From NCBI RefSeq assembly GCF_035222485.1, contig NC_085920.1, positions 2,542,001-2,606,000 of the forward strand: a DNA stretch of 64,000 bases. The letters run 5' to 3'. The notes under the pieces are model-generated. The model was not told where the DNA came from. It did not search any database and saw nothing but the letters and a program-made list of their open reading frames with translations. This document shows positions 47,651 to 59,242 of the stretch, in pieces. The DNA is from Podospora pseudoanserina (Eukaryota > Ascomycota > Sordariomycetes > Sordariales > Podosporaceae). Position 1 is the first letter of the stretch. Every line of letters starts with the position of its first letter. The translations under genes and the position numbers were made by a program.

Positions 47651-49152
47651 AATGGTGGTGTGGTGCTGTGGTGGTGTAGGTGGTGATGAAGGGGACAGGC
47701 AAAGTCAGAGACACACCTCAGGTAAGGTGGTAGGAATAAGAAAGATTTAACAAAACCACTACACTGTGCAACTACCGTGCATAGATCGGAGTTGGGAAAA
47801 CATGGTAGGGTATAAGATGATCGATGATCACCCCCCCTAGAAAAACCCCAGCCATCAAGGTCCTCCAGACCGCCTACCAAAAGACAAGACAATGACAAAT
47901 CTCTCCTCCCCAAATACGAACCCGACAGTAACCCTTCCCCGCAACATTTATATTGAGCCGCATCGCATGACAGGTGTGTAGTGACAAATACATCTGACCT
48001 TAAACAAAACAGCACTTGCTGTGGTAGTATTCATGTACGTAGGGGTTGTCAGGGAATCATCCCACAGAAAAAAAAGAGAATGGCAACTTACCACCACCGC
48101 TACCAACAGCCGACCCCCCTCCTTCTACAAACTTCACCTCCTTCTTCTTCCTCCCCTTGCCCAAAGCTAATTCCGTCCCTTTTTTCCAAAACGAAACGAA
48201 CGATGGTCTGCGGGTGTTGTTGTTGGTGGTGGTGGTGTTATCGTCTTGTGGGGGGTGTTGATCTGTCATTGTTGTTGGCTGCCCTAGGTACTCTCCCCGA
48301 ACCAGCCAGCTAGCTGTTTTGATCAATCAACCCAGAATAGAATGTATTGTCATTAAAGCCTCCCAATTCTCAAGCCCACATCCGTCTGAACAGGTGGTAT
48401 TGATGTAGCGTTGAAGGATGCAACCATACCTTATACTGAGTTGGTCAAAGATGAATGCATCACCATAGATAGATAGGTATGCTCCGTTCTATACAAACCA
48501 AACCTCGGATTCTCAAACTTCAGAAAGATGCAGCCATCTTCCACCAAGTAGAAAATAAACATAAAACACAACATGTAACACAGCCCCCAATCCTCAGGTA
48601 CGGTCTGTGGCCTTGTAGAGTTGGAAAATAAACTGGCCTCCTCGCCCCAGACCAACATATCTCTTGGTTTATTGTAACACGTCGATCAGCGCCATCCCGA
48701 TTAGCCGTAGTCTACCCAAGGCTGATTTGGTGAGCATGTGGTCCAATCAGCTACGCCGCTCACCTCTACCAAGAACTGAGCAATCCCTCCAACTAGAACA
48801 ATGTCATCATTCTGCGTACGGATATTCTAACTGCACCCTCCTCACGACAACAACAACCACAACAACAAGGCACCTCAACAAGCCCTATTCACTCCAACTA
48901 CAGTTCGCTCCATGATGACCGAAAACAACAGTCTATCACCAAACAAGAAAAGGAAAAAAGACAACAAAAACATACAATATCAATAACGCCGCTTCCGATG
49001 CTAATCCCATAATGCGCCCCATCCCTCCCTTCCGAAAAAAAAAAGAGCAATAACCCCCCACCATATCCCATATCGAAAAAGACTACTTTGGTGCACAAAA
49101 GCACCCTCCCCAACGCCAGGTCCATGCATACCACCGCTTCACATCTCCCCTC
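47651..49152. promoter_or_regulatory. Intergenic; promoter of the bZIP gene and 3' flank of RRN3
   Basis: These 1.5 kb show only short frames. The part next to 47650 is the leader and promoter of the bZIP gene. C/A-rich and A-rich tracts occur near 48840-49060. No gene was seen. Confidence 0.5.
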
Positions 49153-51487
49153 TTAATCCGCCCTCTCATCATCAGTGGCCGTATCCTCCTCAAACAACTC
49201 CTCCCTATCCTCCAACTCCTCCTCCCCCATCTCACTCTCCTCCTCACTCCCCTCCTCATCACTATCCTCCTCCTCTTCATCCTCATCAGTAGCCTCCCCC
49301 CCTGGCTTCCTCAACACACTAATCGGCGACCAAGTAACATAGTTATTCTCCAGATCTAACCACCTTCTCGCGATAGGCAGCTGAAACGGATCAAACGGGA
49401 AACAAGCCTCCAAATGCGTCCACTTCTCATTATCAAACTCAAACCCCGTGTCCCTCAGCGCGCCGCCTTGGGCATAACTCCCAGTGTAAAACTGCGAGAG
49501 GTGGATGCTCTTGTTTTTTTCGATTTGGGGGTAGATGTACATCAGCCCAAGGTGGTGAGCAAGTTGGGCGAATTCTTCGACGATGACGGGGGAGCAGCAT
49601 TTGAGGGGCTGGTAGGGGGGTTTAGCTATACTGAGCTGATACTGGGTGGGTAAGAACAAGAAACTTACATTGAGCTTGCTGGCAATATTGGCGTGCATTC
49701 TCTTTTTGAGATCTGGCATCCAGGGCAGATCTTGTCCGAGGAACGACGCCGGATCGTCCCAGTCAACGTTGTCTGGGAGTGCACCCTGGTCGAGGAGATC
49801 TCTCCACCGGAAGCAAAAGATGTAGAGCAGCCCTTGGAAAGAAGCGCTGAGAAATTGTTAGCCTCGGACAAAGAAAGCAAGGTCTGCAGAGAGAACCTAC
49901 TAGTATAATGAGTACCGCCGCACGTCCGGACCACGACAGTGCCTGTGCGTCTCCCGATAGTAGTCAATGTAGTCCAAAAGACAAGACACAATCAGCTGCA
50001 CAGTGTGGCTCTGAACTCTGGCACCACGAGCAGTAAAGCTTGCGAGATACGCTGCCGCAGCCTGTTTGATGACTGGCGCCTCGGTGGAGGAGAATCTGCA
50101 CATGATCAGCATACCGCCAACAAACAATAGCCAACAACCCTAGACTTACGCAACAGTGAGTAGCAGGCCAAGAAACATCTCCATGAGTTGATCAGACTTC
50201 ATGGCAAACTTGAACAGCAAGTACTGCGTATGGCGGGATTTGAGATGCTGAAGCGTAAACGGTCAGCACTCAACCACTGGATTGTCAGGTCACGAAGCCG
50301 GCAGAGTGTAGACATACCGGCAGAATGACATTCTTGAAATCGCTCAAAAGATTCTCGAAACACGCCACAGCCTCGTCGCTGTCCGGTTTCTCAAAGATGG
50401 GATCGTAGATGGAAAACACAAGGTCCATGATCGCATCTAGTGTCTCCAGCTTGTTCTTGATTTTTATCACCCGCTTTGTCTCCTCGGGCAGATCATCGTC
50501 ATCGCTCATTACCGACTCGTCGTCGCTTTCGTCATCCTCCTGGTCATCCTTGGCATCAGTCTGGATTGATCGCATTACCGCCCTCGTGGTATCATCTTCA
50601 TCGTTTTCGAGATCGAGTGTCATCTCCACATCAAGCTTCACCAGCTGCGCGAGGATGAGCTCCATGATATCTCGTTCCAGATCGGGGCGGGAGGTCTTGA
50701 GTCGCAAAAGATGATCGATGTACGACATGTGGACCGCCTTAGGCTCATCTGTGTAGGGAAACTTGGAGGTAACAAGCTTGATAATCATCTTGGACCCCGC
50801 CGGAAACAGATCCAGCAAGTACTTGATTCCAACATGCAGCCGCTTCTTCCTCGTCTCCAAGTCAACAGGCGGGAATCCAGGCACAACCGAGGAACTCTTC
50901 GTCTCGAGGAACTTTTCAACCATCATCCTGAGAATCTCGGCGAAAAACGACGCTTGCACCGACGAAAGCGCAGCCAGCAGCTGAATATAGGCCTTGGCGA
51001 AGTTCTCGTCCCTATCCAGCCAAGAGCACCGAAGAACACTTCGAACAAGACCTGTGCATGAACGCCCAAGCATCGGTACATAGCCAGTCAAGGCGACCAC
51101 GTAACCCAACAGCTCCTGGTGCCTCGGGTCCTCCTCATCCTCGTCGGGACTGCTGTTCCTGTTGCTCGGCGCAAACAGGTCCTTGAGGTTGTCGTAGTCT
51201 TGTTCGTCACCGCGGGCCTTGCCCTCGAGGGCCTGTCTGACCTCACGCTTGGCGTCTTCAAAGCTCTTGCCGTTGATCTCCCTAACCATATTCAAGTTCT
51301 CGTTGAAAACGACCGTCTTCTTCTGCCTTTTCATAGGGTGCTCCTCCTCATCGGCTCCATCTGAATCGTCGGCGCGGGATCGTGTGCCCAGTACGGATGC
51401 TGTTGGTTTTCTCAGGATCGGCTTGATTGGCGACGAAGCCACAGTTGGCGCATAGGCCAGGCGCGAGAGGGGGGTATTGGTCGTCAT
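49153..51487 (-). CDS. RRN3: RNA polymerase I initiation factor Rrn3 (TIF-IA)
   Basis: Rrn3 binds RNA polymerase I and makes it competent to start rRNA transcription. Exons 51487-50318, 50247-50150, 50095-49901 and 49846-49153 give 718 residues as drawn. Family blocks are visible: YVPMLGRSCTGLVRSVLRCS, KLDVEMTLDLEND, AIMDLVFSIYDPIFEKPDS, VIKQAAAAYLASFTARGARV, SLYYASFQGLLYIFCFRWRD and CCSPVIVEEFAQLAHHLG. An acidic insert lies around 310-345, and the C-terminus ends in a long Glu/Asp-rich tail. Introns 1-3 are GT-AG and needed for continuity. A fourth, near 49670, is uncertain. After SKLN a GTAAGT donor appears, but the only acceptors that keep frame leave a 27- or 33-nt intron, so the join is drawn unspliced. 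The start is the first in-frame ATG. Confidence 0.92.
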
Positions 51488-52365
51488 TTTGTGAGGGAGG
51501 TCAAGGTCTCTTTTCGAATAACTGGTCGACGACACCGGGTTTGAGGAGGTAGGTGCTGTTCGGAGGAAGGTTGGTTCGGGGAGGCGAACCGGACAAGATC
51601 AAATTGATCGTGGTCAAGGGCGCGTTAACCTTTTGCGTGGCGTGGGGATTTACCAGAGGGTTGCCGAATCAGCATAGTTGTCGCCTCGTCCTTATTTTGA
51701 AAAGAGACAAAAATGAAGCTGTGATCTCTGCCAGCCAGCAGTGTCTAGGATGTCGGTTGCTGGGTTGCCTGGTCGCTGGCGATTCCTCAGCTTTTCTGCC
51801 ACTTCAAACTCCACCTTGTTGCTGGAAAAGTTGAAAAGGCTGGTTGAACTTTTTGCGGTTGAAGGGTCTTCCCCGCTAGTGGCACGTGCGCGGTGGATGC
51901 TGTGGGGCCCAATCAGGAAGGCGGTCAGTCTTGGAGCAACCACCCTTGACCGAAGTGACAACACTCGCCGAGCATTATATGGGAGCACTGGAAGGTGAGA
52001 GAAGGTGAGGGCGACAAGTGAATAATTGATAATATCATTCACTTCGAGCTTAGTCAACTTTACAAAATCAATTACAGCTAAATCAACCCATCCAAATCAA
52101 CAAACCAGAACGGCCTACAGCAGTGTCAACGTCAAGGGGAATCTAACTGCTGCCCACAAAAGCACAAAACGCAAGACCTGTCCTTGTTTTCCCAAGCCCT
52201 TACCATCCCGCCAAAACCAATTTGGTCCTCATGTACCTTTCGGCCAGGGCTCAGATGTCGGCTGTCTTTTGCAGAACACCAAACCAACTCCTCCCAACCG
52301 AGTGTAGATACTCATACAGATAGAAAGAAGAAAAGCACTGGGCACAGGTCCCAGAAATCAAGGGA
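51488..52365. other. Intergenic; promoter of RRN3 and 3' flank of HAP3
   Basis: Minus-strand genes lie on both sides, so the left part is the RRN3 promoter and the right part the HAP3 3' region. No conserved coding segment was seen. Confidence 0.5.
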
Positions 52366-53429
52366 TTAATACTCCCCAGGTGCACCGTTATGACCTGGCT
52401 GAGCTCCGTAGATGTTGTAGCCTTGAGCATCAGCGCCCTCTGGCTGGCCTCCGAGATCACCACCGGCAAAGCCGCCGCCAGGATTCGACTGGCCTGGCGC
52501 ACCGTAACCCTGGCTGTTTGGTCTGTTTTGTTGGCCGTCACGGTTTGATGTCGACTGCTGCTGTGGTTGAAAAAAGGCACGGTAAGTAACGGCTCACACT
52601 GCAATCAAGTGGCTCTCGAGCAGGAAACCCACCTCTCTGTACTTGGACAAGTAAATCTTGAGTGCTTCGGCGTAGTTCTCAAACCCAAGAGACGTCATGG
52701 CAAACAGAATATCCTCGCCGTTCACCGTCTTCCTTTTCTCTTGGTGGCATTTTTCCGAAGCTGTGTGTGATAGGTCAGTTCCAACTGAACTGAACCACAT
52801 CCTCATGTATGTCTCATGGACCGGTGGCAGGCTTACCCTCGCTTGTAATGAACGAGATGAACTCGCTAACGCACTCTTGCATGCACTCCTTCGCCTCCTT
52901 GGCTATTTTGGCATTCTCGGGGAGCGCATTCTTCATGATGCGGGCGACTGGCGCAAAGTTTCGTATGTTAGCATCGTATATATCAGCCTTGTCCGTCTTG
53001 GACGACGACGAGGAGGCGCGAGGCGCTTCGGGCGACTCGGGCGGCGAATCGCTAGACATATAGCCGTCGGGGGGGAGGAGGGGCGGCTGTCTCTGATAGG
53101 CAGGGCAGAAGCGACGCCAGTCAAGGAGGGGATCCTGTCGCCATGCAAGCGTGCGAAGCTTGAATGGGAGAGGTCCACGACAAGCGCAACATACGAATCA
53201 TGGCGAAGGGGGGGAGGGGAAGCAGCAGAGAAGCTCAGAGAAGCAGCTTCGAAGGAAATATTGACTTACCATTGGCTATGGGTAACCATCTGTCTTGCTC
53301 TTTAACATCAAACTCATAGGCGTGGCCGCTCGAGAGTGGGTCCTGAGGGTCGTTCATTTGTGCTTCGTCCTCGGGTGACGGTGCACCATGTTCAACGTCC
53401 TTTGAATTGGATTGGGGGGAGTCGGACAT
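52366..53429 (-). CDS. HAP3: CCAAT-binding factor subunit HAP3/NF-YB (HapC)
   Basis: This histone-fold subunit pairs with HAP5/NF-YC and binds CCAAT with HAP2/NF-YA, controlling respiration, iron and secondary metabolism genes. Exons 53429-53270, 52947-52837, 52760-52633 and 52560-52366 encode 197 residues. The NF-YB core is clear: [70 protein letters not shown] and [10 protein letters not shown]. The C-terminus is Gly/Gln-rich. Intron 1 is long for the window at 322 nt. It contains an ATG at 53059 whose frame is open into exon 2, giving a possible alternative N-terminus without the [10 protein letters not shown] segment. The start at 53429 is preferred because it supplies the full conserved DNA-contacting N-terminal part. 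Confidence 0.94.
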
Positions 53430-54221
53430 ATTTGGCTACCTGCAGCGGCTGCTGACTTCTTGTAAATTCCTTGGACTGCCAGCTCGCACAGGTGGAATAG
53501 AGTAAGGTGATGTGTCGTTGGACACGTTGCAGGGTGGTAAGGCAAGAGACCCTCTCGGCTTGCGGCTTAACCTGCAACAGACTTGCGTCAAGCGGTACCT
53601 CTCCGCGCGTCACCCCAGGCCAGGCTTACTTCCTACAGGTTTTCCCTGCCCGATCTTCAGGCTGTAACGGAAGCCTGGGAGGCGGGGGGGGGGCTGTCGA
53701 GACGGTGGTGGGGTGGAGGCAAAGGAGCAGGACGGGGGAAGGGGGGCAAAGAGGGGGTGAGGCGGGGGGGCTATGACCAGATGACAGCCGGCAACAGGAG
53801 CCCGGGATGATACTGAGAGCAAGCCCGAGAGAAGGGAAAACGGCGTCGGCCGGAGACGGCGGCAGACGGACACAAGGATGGGATAGGTTTTCCTGGCGGG
53901 TCCTACCAAGAAACGGCCCTCTCTCCTCTAGCGCAAGTCGCAGTTGGATGGAGCCTTCTGCACAGGAAGCTGCCGTGATGTAGGCAGAGTGCTAGTCTTT
54001 CCGTGTGGCCGGGTTTGACTACAGATGTTCCCCGTGGTGGTGGTGCGCGCAGGCAGTGTCTCTCTGTGCTATGTGCTATGGAGTCGCGGTTACACCAAAC
54101 AGCGATGCGATGGCAGTGGTTGGCTGCTGCGGTGTCGGCACCGGACAGGATAGATTGTTGCGTGCCTCGTGGGATGAGTGCTTCTGCAGAGTCGCGTTAG
54201 AAAGCGGTGCGTGCCCGGGGG

Positions 54222-54331
54222 GGAGAGGAGGAGAGGAGAGGAGAGGAGTGGATGGACGAGGGCGAAGGCTTCGGTGACGGGACGCGATGCGCTGCACTGC
54301 GCTGCGCTGCGATGCCATGCCATGCCATGCG
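54222..54331. repeat. Low-complexity GAGAGGA and GCTGC/CCATG short tandem repeats
   Basis: A GGAGA/GAGAGGA-type purine run lies at about 54222-54248. A GCGCTGC then CCATG tandem run lies at about 54284-54331. Both are simple-sequence tracts of the kind made by polymerase slippage. Confidence 0.7.
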
Positions 54332-54841
54332 AACACGGGGTACGGATAGATACGTACCCAAGGTTACGCCGTGATACTTGCTGCTGTCTACTAATTAACC
54401 GGGGCTGTTTGCAACTAGCTCGGGGCGCGGTGGTTTCCTAATGGTGGTGTCTGAGTTGGCTGTAGGGTCGAGAAGTCTTCGCCTTGGGTACGGTGATGCA
54501 TGGAAAACTGGATGCAAGAGGGCTGCAGCACGCGTGGGGTTCGGTTGTGGGAGGAACAACCTGAAGGTCGGGTGAAAAGAGGGAATGTGGAATGCGGGTG
54601 AGGCGGGTCCTCCAAGCGAGAGCCACCCCGGTCAGCCCCAACACCCCCAGCACCATGACAACAAGCTCCATCGCCAAGAAGCCGCCATTATCAACCACAC
54701 GTCTGCCAAACGCCCGCCCGCAGCAACAAGTACCGGCTCTCTACTCTCTGTTGTTGATAGAGATACAGAATACTAATCTCTTTGCAATATGCTCGTGTTC
54801 GGTCCGCGGGATGTAGGGATTCAATACGACCTATGTACTGC

Positions 54842-54870
54842 AGCAAGCAAGCAAGCAAGCAAGCAAGCAA
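54842..54870. repeat. (AAGC)n microsatellite
   Basis: About seven uninterrupted copies of the four-base unit AAGC. This is a simple tandem repeat, likely length-polymorphic. Confidence 0.9.
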
Positions 54871-56071
54871 TAGTCCTGCCGCAACACAGACTTGTTGCTG
54901 CTGCTCCATTTCCCACTTTCCCAGCCCGTCAAGAGCGGTGAAAATCAGTAGTGTAGTCCATGTGCTCATCCTGGAGCTGATGGGACCCAGGCCGCATAGT
55001 TCCTTGGTTTTTTCAATCCCATCACAAATACACTCACATCTCTCGGTCAAAGATCTGTAACATGCGGTCATGCCGTGGGTTCTACTGTCGCCAAGGGTTC
55101 TCTTGGCGCAGCGTGGGTTGGAAGATCAGGGTGTGGTGTACGCTCCCAGCTCTTGATTCGACAATGGCTGTTGTCACAAGTAAACACCCAGGCAGGAACG
55201 GAACGGGGGACGACGGGAGCCTGATGGGGCCGAGATGGCGGCTTTGGGCCGAAAGGCTGGGTTGACGTTGTGAGACTGCGAATGACTGGCCTGTATTTCT
55301 CCGGCTGTCCTAAAAGCAACACCGGAATCCTCAGCGAGGCTGGGAACTTCATTAGTGGTCCAAAATGAATGATTTGTGAGCCAATAACAGTCCAGAGTTT
55401 CAATTGGCGCATTTCATTGGAAGGAAATGTTAGTTTTAGAACTGTGAGTATCCTTTATTGGCCAGCACAAAAGATGACAAGCCGTGACATGATTAATCTC
55501 GAGGGGGGGCTGGGTGGACTGACAATCACCACCGGAACATAGAAAACGCTGGTGTGTCAGATCATACTTCCGTTTCGAAGGATGACGGCCACACCTGCTC
55601 TAGACAGACAAGTTTAAGCAGGTTTGGGCATGGCTGTGTGAATATTGACATATATGCTGGCCCACCCAAGTCGAGTAGTTGAGCCCCACACCATCAACGC
55701 TGATGCCAATCCCATCGCAGCCCAACCGTTTCTCAAGGCTCCCCGCAGGGCCGGTTGGGCAGCCCAAACCCACCCCCGCCACGGGGCTGCAGTCCCGAGA
55801 GCAAAGGCATTTGTACAACTCATCACCACACCCTCCGGGGAACATGAAGTTTGATGTTTAGGGTGTCATCAAGCTGTGGTCATATTTTTTTTTTATATCA
55901 GTATGATCTCACAAGGCTCTTGATGTGTCTTGCCAGAGGGGCGACTTCAGGAGCTTGCCATTGCGTGCCGTGTCGTCAAGCCCTTCATCCTTCGAGGACT
56001 CCTGATGACATGGCAGGTTCCTGGTGTTTATACGACTACACGGTAGTCCTTTACCTCATCACTTGAGTGAC

Positions 56072-56648
56072 TCATGACTGTACCACTTGGACGTTGTTCT
56101 TTTTCTGTTAGGAGGTCAGCGAGAGTGATCATATGAGACTTCACTGAATTCACATACCTTCCACTTCTCCAGCTCATCTTGTTTGGTCTTGTACTGCTTG
56201 ACCAAGTCGTCCAATACCTTCTTCAACCCCTCCGCGTTTGTTTGCAGCGCAGGGATCACATCCTTGACGGTCCGTTCCACCAGCACTCCGTTGATCATGC
56301 GAAAGCACTTGCGATCCTCTGGAAGTGGTTGCAAAGTGTCGAGAACAAGTCTATATTCAGGTGTTGGGTATTAGTGACTAAGCGGTGAGGACATCGTGTG
56401 AAGCGGTGTGGTGATGTGACGCAGGTCCTGAAATAGATCGCCAGAGAAAAAGTTCTCACTTGTGTTCTTCAGCTTCTTGCTCGACATCACCGATTTTCTG
56501 CGCAATTTGCTGCAGGGTGTTCTTGTAAGTGCTGTACTGAACTTGGAGGTCTGGCACGAGTTGAGTCAGTTGCCATTCTTAGCTTATGGTAGATTAAAGG
56601 CCTAAACTTGCCTTGTTGCCTCTTGGCTGGAGCTGCTTGTGTCGCCAT
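56072..56648 (-). CDS. GIM4: Prefoldin subunit 2 (Gim4)
   Basis: Prefoldin hands unfolded actin and tubulin to the CCT chaperonin; subunit 2 is a beta-type subunit. Exons 56648-56612, 56550-56460, 56350-56158 and 56104-56072 encode 117 residues, the normal size. Family strings are LQVQYSTYKNTLQQIAQKIGDVEQEAEEH (split here by description, about 14-42), HKLVLDTLQPLPEDRKCFRM and INGVLVERTVKDVIPAL, flanked by coiled coils. Intron 1 is GC-AG (GCAAGT...GCCAG, branch CTGAC) and must be removed to keep the frame. Introns 2 and 3 are GT-AG. The last exon codes only ten residues. The gene is divergent from CMC2, with 298 bp between the start codons. Confidence 0.93.
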
Positions 56649-56946
56649 GATGAAGTCGGGATCTGAATATCACAGCTTCGGAGCCAAAGTTTTGATATTG
56701 GATGCGGTTGAGAAGTCGAGACGGGTGATTGGGAGATCGACTGCCCTATGAGATCCATGCAATTGATCCTGGAGCCTGGGCCCGCTTGAACTCCAAGGCA
56801 GATCCACTGACAGATGGCCCGAGCTTTCAAACCTTGAATTGATTTAGGAAGACATCCAGAAATCGACGCTGGCTTCTCAACTACATCGTACAAGCACACT
56901 TCATTGGCGCAAACGAAGGACTATTACAGCACAAACAACAGTCACA
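56649..56946. promoter_or_regulatory. Divergent promoter of GIM4 and CMC2
   Basis: These 298 bp separate two divergent ATGs and must hold both promoters. A shared, co-regulating promoter is possible. No clear TATA box was found. Confidence 0.55.
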
Positions 56947-57248
56947 ATGCATCCTCTTCTCCATACCAAAGACAACGTCGGTAGGTTCTCCTGATCTAGC
57001 GTCATTTTCCATCTTGGCTGAAGCGTCTTTCCCTCGCAGCGTGCAAAGACTTGATGATCGCACTCGAACAATGCCATATGCGGGGCTTCCTTTGGAAATC
57101 CATGGGCATGTGCAATGACGCCAAGGAGGAGCTCTCTGCCTGCCTGAGGGCAGAACGGTGGAAGACTCAGAGCTTCAACCGAAGTGGTGTTGCCGACAAA
57201 AAGGACAAGATTCGGCAAGCCTGGAAGGACGTCGACGAAAACACATAA
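56947..57248 (+). CDS. CMC2: COX assembly twin CX9C protein Cmc2
   Basis: Cmc2 is a small intermembrane-space protein needed for cytochrome c oxidase biogenesis. Exons 56947-56980 and 57040-57248 give 80 residues. The start MHPLLHTKDNV is typical of the family. Two CX9C motifs are present: CKDLMIALEQC and CNDAKEELSAC. They form the disulfide-linked helical hairpin made by the Mia40 pathway. The intron (59 nt, GTAGGT...CGCAG) is phase 1 and joins DNV to ACKDLM. The C-terminus is charged. Convergent with the TMEM14 gene, 279 bp apart. Confidence 0.94.
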
Positions 57249-57527
57249 ACTCTACAGCAAATCGACCCTCGAACCGAATGACAGTCACAGGCTCCCGACC
57301 GTCGATTTGAGAACAAGAACTGCGGCACCCACCAGCCCCAGCTCCGGAGGGAACACATCGCATCACAAGCGTTAGAGATACGGACCATTGTGCGATACGA
57401 ACAACACTTGCGGTCTGTATAACATGGCTATAGAAGGACACTCTCCACACAAGAAATTGGGTTGTACATAAGGTTATTCTTGTTATTTTTGGCACGCCTT
57501 TCCGACTACCCCTTTTCAACCCCCTTT

Positions 57528-57960
57528 TTATAAAGTGCGACGGAACGCGTCACCGAAAGTAATCAACCCGTATGTCGCAAAGAGCGACAACATGACGGGA
57601 ACGGGCTTCCGGAGTCTGATCGCACGAGGAATCGAAGCGCCACCGAGGACGACGGAAGCTAGGAGAGCGAGCTCCAAGCCCAAGGGCTGGCCGTTCTGGA
57701 GGCGGTAACCACCAAGACCATCTGGGCATTACGGCGTCAGCAACCGGTTGCCTTGCCAGGCTGAAGAAACAATCAACTTACACAAAAGACCGACAGCAGT
57801 GCCCGCGGCAACGCTAGGGACAGATTTCGTCTTGACGTATCCGATGGTGCCGCCGACAGCTGTCAAAGCCGAGAGAACGTAGGCGGGAAACTCGAGACCC
57901 TACCGACCCAGTCAACAAATGCGCAAGGCCGCAGATTATTCCACACTATCTCCGTACCAT
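57528..57960 (-). CDS. TMEM14-family mitochondrial membrane protein
   Basis: The TMEM14/FAX family comprises small four-helix membrane proteins of mitochondria or plastids, linked to haem or fatty-acid transport. Coding exons are 57960-57958, 57899-57782 and 57721-57528, giving 104 residues. The first coding exon is only the ATG: it is followed at once by a GTACGG donor, and the next exon begins GLEFPAYVLSALTAVGGTIG, the expected family N-terminus. Further matches are GYVKTKSVPSVAAGTAVGLL, GLGGYRLQNGQPLGLELALL and SVVLGGASIPRAIRLRKPVP, ending FGDAFRRTL. Hydrophobic helices lie at about 5-22, 28-45, 56-72 and 80-95. The second intron is 60 nt (GTAAGT...CCCAG). No signal peptide is needed for this family. 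The transported substrate cannot be inferred. Confidence 0.92.
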
Positions 57961-58464
57961 CTTTTGTGAGTTTTGGATGATGTATTTGTTGTGACTGGTG
58001 CTGTGTCGTTTGTTTTATGTGTCGCTATTCAGAAGGCTTCGGAACTCTTGGGAAGTCCGCCGCATCCATGGAAGCTGTCCAGAGTTGACGGAACGAGCCG
58101 AGGCCAGAGAGGTGGGGCGCTCCAAGCTTCCATTTCGTCATGCTGAAAGGGACTTGTTTTCCGCTTGGGTTTACATTACAGCCGAGGTAACCCTTAACAA
58201 TTATTGAAATTTCGAAACCAAGAACAGTGCTTTACTCTGCTCTGCGATCAATTCTGAAGTTCGAACATCAATCCCTCTGTTTACTCTTCTTTTTGAGCTA
58301 TTCTATATCAGACCGATATATAGCCCATCAGTTCCCCAAACGGAAGAGGGTGCGAACAAGACATCTACAAGTTACCCCACAAAGACAGAAATCTTTTTCC
58401 GAACCACCATCGGCTAAACTTGAATACTACTTCCGCATAAAAACTTCATCAAATCATCCCAATA
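57961..58464. promoter_or_regulatory. Intergenic; TMEM14 promoter and tRNA 5' flank
   Basis: These 504 bp hold the TMEM14 promoter on the minus strand and the 5' flank of tRNA-Arg. Only short frames occur. No further gene was seen. Confidence 0.5.
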
Positions 58465-58548
58465 GGTCCGCTGGCGTAATGGCAGCGCGTCTGACTACGA
58501 TTCCATCAGTTAATCAGGAGGTTCCAGGTTCGACCCCTGGGCGGATCG
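58465..58548 (+). tRNA. tRNA-Arg(ACG) with 12-nt intron
   Basis: The acceptor stem GGTCCGC pairs with GCGGATC (one G-T pair). The D arm (CTGGCGTAATGGCAGCG) and T arm (CCAGGTTCGACCCCTGG) provide the A and B boxes. The anticodon loop CTACGA(A) gives ACG, arginine, with A34 expected to become inosine. A 12-nt intron (about 58501-58512) follows the base after the anticodon. Confidence 0.95.
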
Positions 58549-58549
58549 A

Positions 58550-58554
58550 TTTTT
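58550..58554 (+). terminator. Pol III T-tract downstream of tRNA-Arg
   Basis: Five Ts start two bases past the tRNA 3' end, enough to stop RNA polymerase III. Confidence 0.75.
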
Positions 58555-59242
58555 GTGGTTTTTGATCTTCCACACCAAATCACTCTATGGACAGACTTGT
58601 TCACCCTTGAATTTCATTTTGCCAGTCGAGAACACAGCTTGGACTACTACGCTGGTGGATGAATTGTACCTCACATTTTTCAGAGAAGAAAAGTAAAAAT
58701 GGTGGTGGTAGTAGTAAAGGAGAAAAGCTAACTGCCTAAAAATCATCTCGCTCGTTATATCTTAATTGTTTCTCGTTTCTTGCCTGTTGTCGTCATCGAC
58801 ATTTCTTTCCTCCCTAGCTATATATCATCCCCTCCCTCCACCCACCTCACTCACCATATCCTCATCCTAACACCAAGAAGATTTCCAAGCAAGTCAACAC
58901 ACCTATACCCCCACATACATCATCCGTTCAAAGCACACAGACATTCATGCACCAACACACACACCAAAGAACATTTTCTACTAGCCAAAAAATCGTGTTT
59001 GTGAGGGGAGGTATCACATGCAACAAAACAAAAACAATGAAACACAAGTAACAAGCAAGCCAATATGAGGAAGCAAAACTAAAAGCGCACGCAAAAAAAC
59101 CAAACACAGAAAAATGGAAGTACATAAAAAAACAAAAAAGACATGAAACCCCCGATTCCAAAAAACCCCTTTCAACCCCTTTCAAAAAGAAAAAATGTGC
59201 CCCAATGTTACCCAAAACCATGAGATACCGAAAGCCCAAAAC

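Larger units (their letters stand above)
53430..56071. other. 2.6 kb GC-rich stretch without a supported gene
   Basis: The left part is the HAP3 promoter. G-rich, low-complexity DNA runs from about 53670 to 53770 and 54215 to 54250. Short repeats occur (below). No conserved coding segment or RNA gene was found on either strand. Confidence 0.5.

Noticed and set aside
53059-53061. ATG 53059 as the main HAP3 start
   Set aside because: It would drop the conserved [11 protein letters not shown] part, which exon 1 supplies; kept only as a possible isoform.
54222-54870. CRISPR-like or satellite array
   Set aside because: The repeats are short simple-sequence tracts without spacers, and the genome is fungal.
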